Shown here: one piece after another, positions 61,557 to 64,000 of the stretch
Position numbering within the stretch: the first letter of the stretch is position 1
Layout of the letters: every line of letters starts with the position of its first letter
NCBI GenBank assembly: GCA_934486495.1
Contig: CAKSPW010000001.1
Coordinates: 27,052 to 91,051 of the forward strand
DNA from: an uncultured Clostridia bacterium
Lineage (GTDB): Bacteria > Bacillota > Clostridia > UBA1381
Direction: 5' to 3'
Length of the DNA stretch: 64,000 nt
Position numbers and translations under genes: made by a program
Notes under the pieces: model-generated
What the model was told of the DNA's origin: nothing
What the model saw: the letters and a program-made list of their open reading frames with translations, nothing else
The model's database searches: none

Positions 61557-62232
61557 AAACGCTTTGCTTCTTGAAAAAATCAACAAAGGAAGCAGGGCGG
61601 CATTTGAGGAAATGACACAAAGGAATATGCCGCTTGTCAGAAGCGTTGCAAGGGCGTATCGGGCAAGAGGCTGTGATGCGGAGGATTTACTGCAAATAGG
61701 AGCAATAGGGCTTATAAAGGCAATTCGGAGATTTGACATCTCGTTAGGTGTTAAATTTTCAACGTATGCCGTTCCTATGATATCGGGTGAAATACGCCGG
61801 TTCTTGCGTGACGACGGCATGATAAAAATAAGCAGAAGCATAAAGGAAACAGCGTACAAGTGCCGCAGAGCAGAGGAAAGACTTAAAAATGAACTCGGCA
61901 GAATGCCTACAATAAACGAAATATCGGAGTGCTGCGGTATAGCGTGTGAGGAGGCGGCATATGCGCTTGAGGCGTGTTCCGACTGCACACCTATTGACGA
62001 AATACAGACAAAATCGGTATCGCATGAGGATGAAACGATTGACAGACTTCTTATTAGTGAGGGTATAAGCTCGCTTTCGGGGCGTGAACGTCAGGTTATA
62101 ATACTAAGATATTTCAAGTCGCTGACGCAGTCGAAAATTGCGGAAATGCTCGGTATATCTCAGGTGCAGGTTTCGAGAATAGAAAAAAAGGCGATATGCA
62201 GAATTAAGGCGACGCTGACAGGGGAAGCATAA
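61549..62232 (+). CDS. sigF: RNA polymerase sigma factor F, forespore-specific
   Basis: Sigma-F starts the forespore programme. The 227 residues begin MDENALLLEKINKGSRAAFE after AAAGGAG. Region 2 is RAYRARGCDAEDLLQIGAIG with the -10 readout KFSTYAVPMISGEIRRFLRD. Region 4 has RERQVIILRYFKSLTQSKIA followed by EMLGISQVQVSRIEKKA. Location after SpoIIAB separates it from SigG, which is usually found beside sigE/spoIIGA. Confidence 0.96.
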   Translation: MDENALLLEKINKGSRAAFEEMTQRNMPLVRSVARAYRARGCDAEDLLQIGAIGLIKAIRRFDISLGVKFSTYAVPMISGEIRRFLRDDGMIKISRSIKETAYKCRRAEERLKNELGRMPTINEISECCGIACEEAAYALEACSDCTPIDEIQTKSVSHEDETIDRLLISEGISSLSGRERQVIILRYFKSLTQSKIAEMLGISQVQVSRIEKKAICRIKATLTGEA

Positions 62233-62288
62233 TTGCGTCAGAAGCGGAATAAAATGTATTAAGCTTTTTTTGAAAAGAGGTTTCGGTT

Positions 62289-62852
62289 ATGCAAGGCAGT
62301 AAGTATTTTCCGCATAGATTTGCCGCAGCGGCAACGGCTTTTATAACAATAGGTATAATTTTGGGCGGATTATATGCGCTCGGCACTTCCGAAGATGTAT
62401 TGTCGGAATACTTTTCGGAATTTTTTAAATCACTCTCCGCACCGGGAAGTGATATTCGCGAAATACTTTTAAAAAACTTTATGATTTGGTCGGGAATTGC
62501 ATTGTCGTCAATTGTAATGGTCGGCAGTGCGATCAATGTATACACGGTTGTGCACAGAGGTTTTGTGACAGGGTATGCAACGGTGTGTTTGTGCAAAAGC
62601 TTCGGAGCAAAGGGTATGCTTTTATGTACGGCGATGCTGCCCGAAATGTTGCTTTTGATACCGATAACGGTGTTTTTTTCGGCATTTTCACTAAAAATGT
62701 CTTTTTCGAGGAATGAATTCAAAAAAAATTTTTTAAAAAAATTTTTAGGCATTTCTCTTTTTTCGCTGACTATATTTTGTGTGGTTTCACTCTTTCAGGC
62801 GTACTTAACCACAACATTTATGAATTTAGCTTATGGAATAATATGCAAATAA
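62289..62852 (+). CDS. spoIIM: Stage II sporulation protein M-like membrane protein
   Basis: SpoIIM, with SpoIID and SpoIIP, drives peptidoglycan remodelling during engulfment. The 187 residues have about five membrane helices (AAAATAFITIGIILGGLYAL; IALSSIVMVGSAINVYTVVH; GMLLCTAMLPEMLLLIPITV). The LPEMLLL and RGFVTGYA features fit the DUF95/SpoIIM family. The position between the spoIIA operon and xerD is common in clostridia. AAGAGGT precedes the ATG. SpoIID and SpoIIP are not in view. Confidence 0.78.
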   Translation: MQGSKYFPHRFAAAATAFITIGIILGGLYALGTSEDVLSEYFSEFFKSLSAPGSDIREILLKNFMIWSGIALSSIVMVGSAINVYTVVHRGFVTGYATVCLCKSFGAKGMLLCTAMLPEMLLLIPITVFFSAFSLKMSFSRNEFKKNFLKKFLGISLFSLTIFCVVSLFQAYLTTTFMNLAYGIICK

Positions 62853-62906
62853 AAGAAATTAGAGGTTATTTACCTTAATCTTGAAAAATAAATTTTAAAA
62901 AAGGAC

Positions 62907-62934
62907 TTCACAAATTCTGAAAATGTGATATAAT
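62907..62934 (+). promoter_or_regulatory. Promoter of xerD, followed by an inverted repeat
   Basis: TTCACA and TATAAT are 16 bases apart. TGTTAC (62940-62945) and GTAACA (62957-62962), separated by 11 bases, lie over the expected transcription start and could be an operator. Confidence 0.65.
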
Positions 62935-62991
62935 ATTATTGTTACATTACATAAACGTAACAAAGCTATTACATAAGAAGGAGTCCGTATT

Positions 62992-63870
62992 ATGATTTCG
63001 TGTATTGAAAGATACATTACATATATGTTGCTTGAAAAGGATAAATCACATAATACAGTTGAGGCATATCGGCGTGATATATTGCAGTTTGCAAATCATT
63101 TGCAGACGTGCGGCGGAAGAAGTATACAAAGCGCCACTAAAACGGATGTGCTGTCTTTTTTGCTTGAAATGCAAAGTGGAGGACGTGCACCCTCAAGCGT
63201 GTCGAGAATGCTGACTTCAATAAGATCGTTTTATGCATTCCTTATCCGTTCGGGTGACATAAAGGAAAATCCTGCCGAGGGGCTTGAAGCACCGCATATT
63301 GAAAAGAAAATACCGAAGGTACTCTCGTTTGAACAGGTTGACAGGCTTATGAAGGCGCCGGATGAGTCCGATGCGAAGGGATGCCGTGATAAAGCAATGC
63401 TTGAGCTTCTTTATGCAAGCGGTATAAGGGTAAGTGAGCTTATCAATTTGAAGATTACCGATGTAAATACGGATGTAAGATATGTAAGATGCGGTGCGAA
63501 GGAAAGGTTTATACCTATCGGCGAAGGTGCTGCCGTGGCGGTAAAGAGATATTTGCTTTGGTCGAGAGGAAAGCTTCTTCATTCAAAAACGTCGGATATG
63601 CTTTTTGTAAACTGTTCGGGCGGAAGTATATCACGTCAGGGGTTCTGGAAAATAATAAAGCAATACGGCAAGGCGTCGGGGATAGAAACTGAGATTACGC
63701 CGCATATTTTAAGACATTCATTTGCGGCACACCTTGTTGAAAACGGTGCTGATTTAAAGTCAATTCAAACAATGATGGGACATGCGGATATTTCCTCAAC
63801 TCAGGTTTATACCGCCTTTTTGGACAATCATTTGCGTGAGGTTTACGAACGTGCTCATCCGAGGGCATAG
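62992..63870 (+). CDS. xerD: Site-specific tyrosine recombinase XerD
   Basis: XerD works with XerC at dif sites to resolve chromosome dimers. The 292 residues have an N-terminal SAM-like core-binding domain (MISCIERYITYMLLEKDKSH) and a catalytic domain with arginine in YASGIRVSELINLKI, a lysine in GAKERFIPIG, HxxR in HILRHSFAAHL and tyrosine in SSTQVYTAFL. Length and position after spoIIM favour a housekeeping recombinase rather than a phage integrase. AGAAGGAG precedes the ATG. Confidence 0.92.
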   Translation: MISCIERYITYMLLEKDKSHNTVEAYRRDILQFANHLQTCGGRSIQSATKTDVLSFLLEMQSGGRAPSSVSRMLTSIRSFYAFLIRSGDIKENPAEGLEAPHIEKKIPKVLSFEQVDRLMKAPDESDAKGCRDKAMLELLYASGIRVSELINLKITDVNTDVRYVRCGAKERFIPIGEGAAVAVKRYLLWSRGKLLHSKTSDMLFVNCSGGSISRQGFWKIIKQYGKASGIETEITPHILRHSFAAHLVENGADLKSIQTMMGHADISSTQVYTAFLDNHLREVYERAHPRA

Positions 63871-63974
63871 ACGGTGCTTTTTATGAAAAATAACGTTTCT
63901 TGATAAAAAAACGGGCAGATTTTTAAGAAAAATGTAAAAAAAGTCGCAAGTTTGAAAAAAATTCGTTTATTATC

Positions 63975-64000
63975 TTGACATGAGATGAAGTGTGTGGTAT
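63975..64000 (+). promoter_or_regulatory. Promoter cut by the window end
   Basis: TTGACA (63975-63980) is followed 17 bases later by TAT at the last three bases, the likely beginning of a -10 element for the next gene. Confidence 0.4.

Noticed and set aside
62992..63870. Tyrosine recombinase as a sign of a mobile element
   Set aside because: It lies among sporulation genes with no attachment-site repeats or phage genes, and has the length and motifs of housekeeping XerD.
1..64000. tRNA, rRNA, T-box leaders and CRISPR arrays
   Set aside because: I scanned intergenic stretches for cloverleaf ends, T-box sequences and spaced direct repeats and found none that hold up by eye. A dedicated covariance-model search could still find small RNAs.

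Overview
The window is a chromosomal segment of an endospore-forming member of the Clostridia (Bacillota). It carries the spoIIAA-spoIIAB-sigF sporulation operon with a SpoIIM-like protein, an HPr kinase, the rapZ-whiA pair, CdaA/CdaR, a membrane pyrophosphatase, S-layer homology (SLH) proteins and dockerin-like proteins. Base composition is moderate, neither very AT-rich nor GC-rich. I see no rRNA, tRNA, CRISPR array, prophage or intact insertion sequence. An uncultured, gut-type clostridium would fit, but I cannot name the genus.

Layout. 1-4310 (minus): the streptomycin-type operon, an L7Ae-like protein then rpsL, rpsG, fusA and a truncated tuf. 4311-4816: a non-coding dispersed repeat. 4817-8960 (minus): GTP-type pckA and a YcdB/YcdC-like SLH protein. 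9116-14396 (minus): rpmB, murA, walJ-like, rlmH, radA, pepP. 14659-32877 (plus): a long series of housekeeping genes, hprK-murB-rapZ-whiA-dnaE, mtrB (TRAP), pfkA, a 2-hydroxyacid dehydrogenase, proBA, xpt, a DnaA/Hda-like small protein, a membrane TPR-like protein, a PSP1 protein, ferredoxin and trkAH. 32969-42335 is the accessory region: a Cys-rich membrane miniprotein, a secreted dockerin-like/beta-rich/small-peptide cluster, pdxK, a cobalamin riboswitch controlling a large SLH-anchored protein with a transcobalamin-like C-terminal domain, two small membrane proteins, a DUF1292 protein and a DUF1861 protein. 42336-49566: a second copy of the dispersed repeat, glyA, an aldose epimerase, a large membrane protein, a YerC/TrpR-like regulator and an amino-acid ABC transporter (all minus). 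49927-58284 (plus): lepA, a YihY/BrkB protein, a glycosyltransferase-like gene, cdaA-cdaR, hslO, a repeat-rich lipoprotein, an XRE regulator and radC. 58397-60511 (minus): hppA. 60799-63870 (plus): the spoIIA operon, spoIIM and xerD.

How the parts work together. Most genes are core: translation, wall precursors (murA, murB), carbon control (hprK, rapZ, pfkA, pckA), proline synthesis, potassium uptake (trkAH with cdaAR, whose product c-di-AMP generally restrains potassium import in Bacillota) and sporulation. The strongest accessory signal is 36150-39695. A promoter, a complete AdoCbl-type aptamer and an intrinsic terminator just before the ribosome binding site lead into one gene, whose product has a signal peptide, a proline-rich repeat, an alpha-helical barrel-like region, a DUF4430 (transcobalamin beta-domain-like) region and SLH domains. 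The architecture reads as a B12-repressed, wall-anchored cobalamin-capture protein resembling mammalian intrinsic factor.

A second theme is non-coding. Four palindromic hairpins share the core AAGTCAATTGACTT, have compensatory stem changes and all lie at 3' ends of genes. Two of them end a roughly 190-base repeat. A separate two-hairpin element appears inside one repeat copy and again downstream of whiA.
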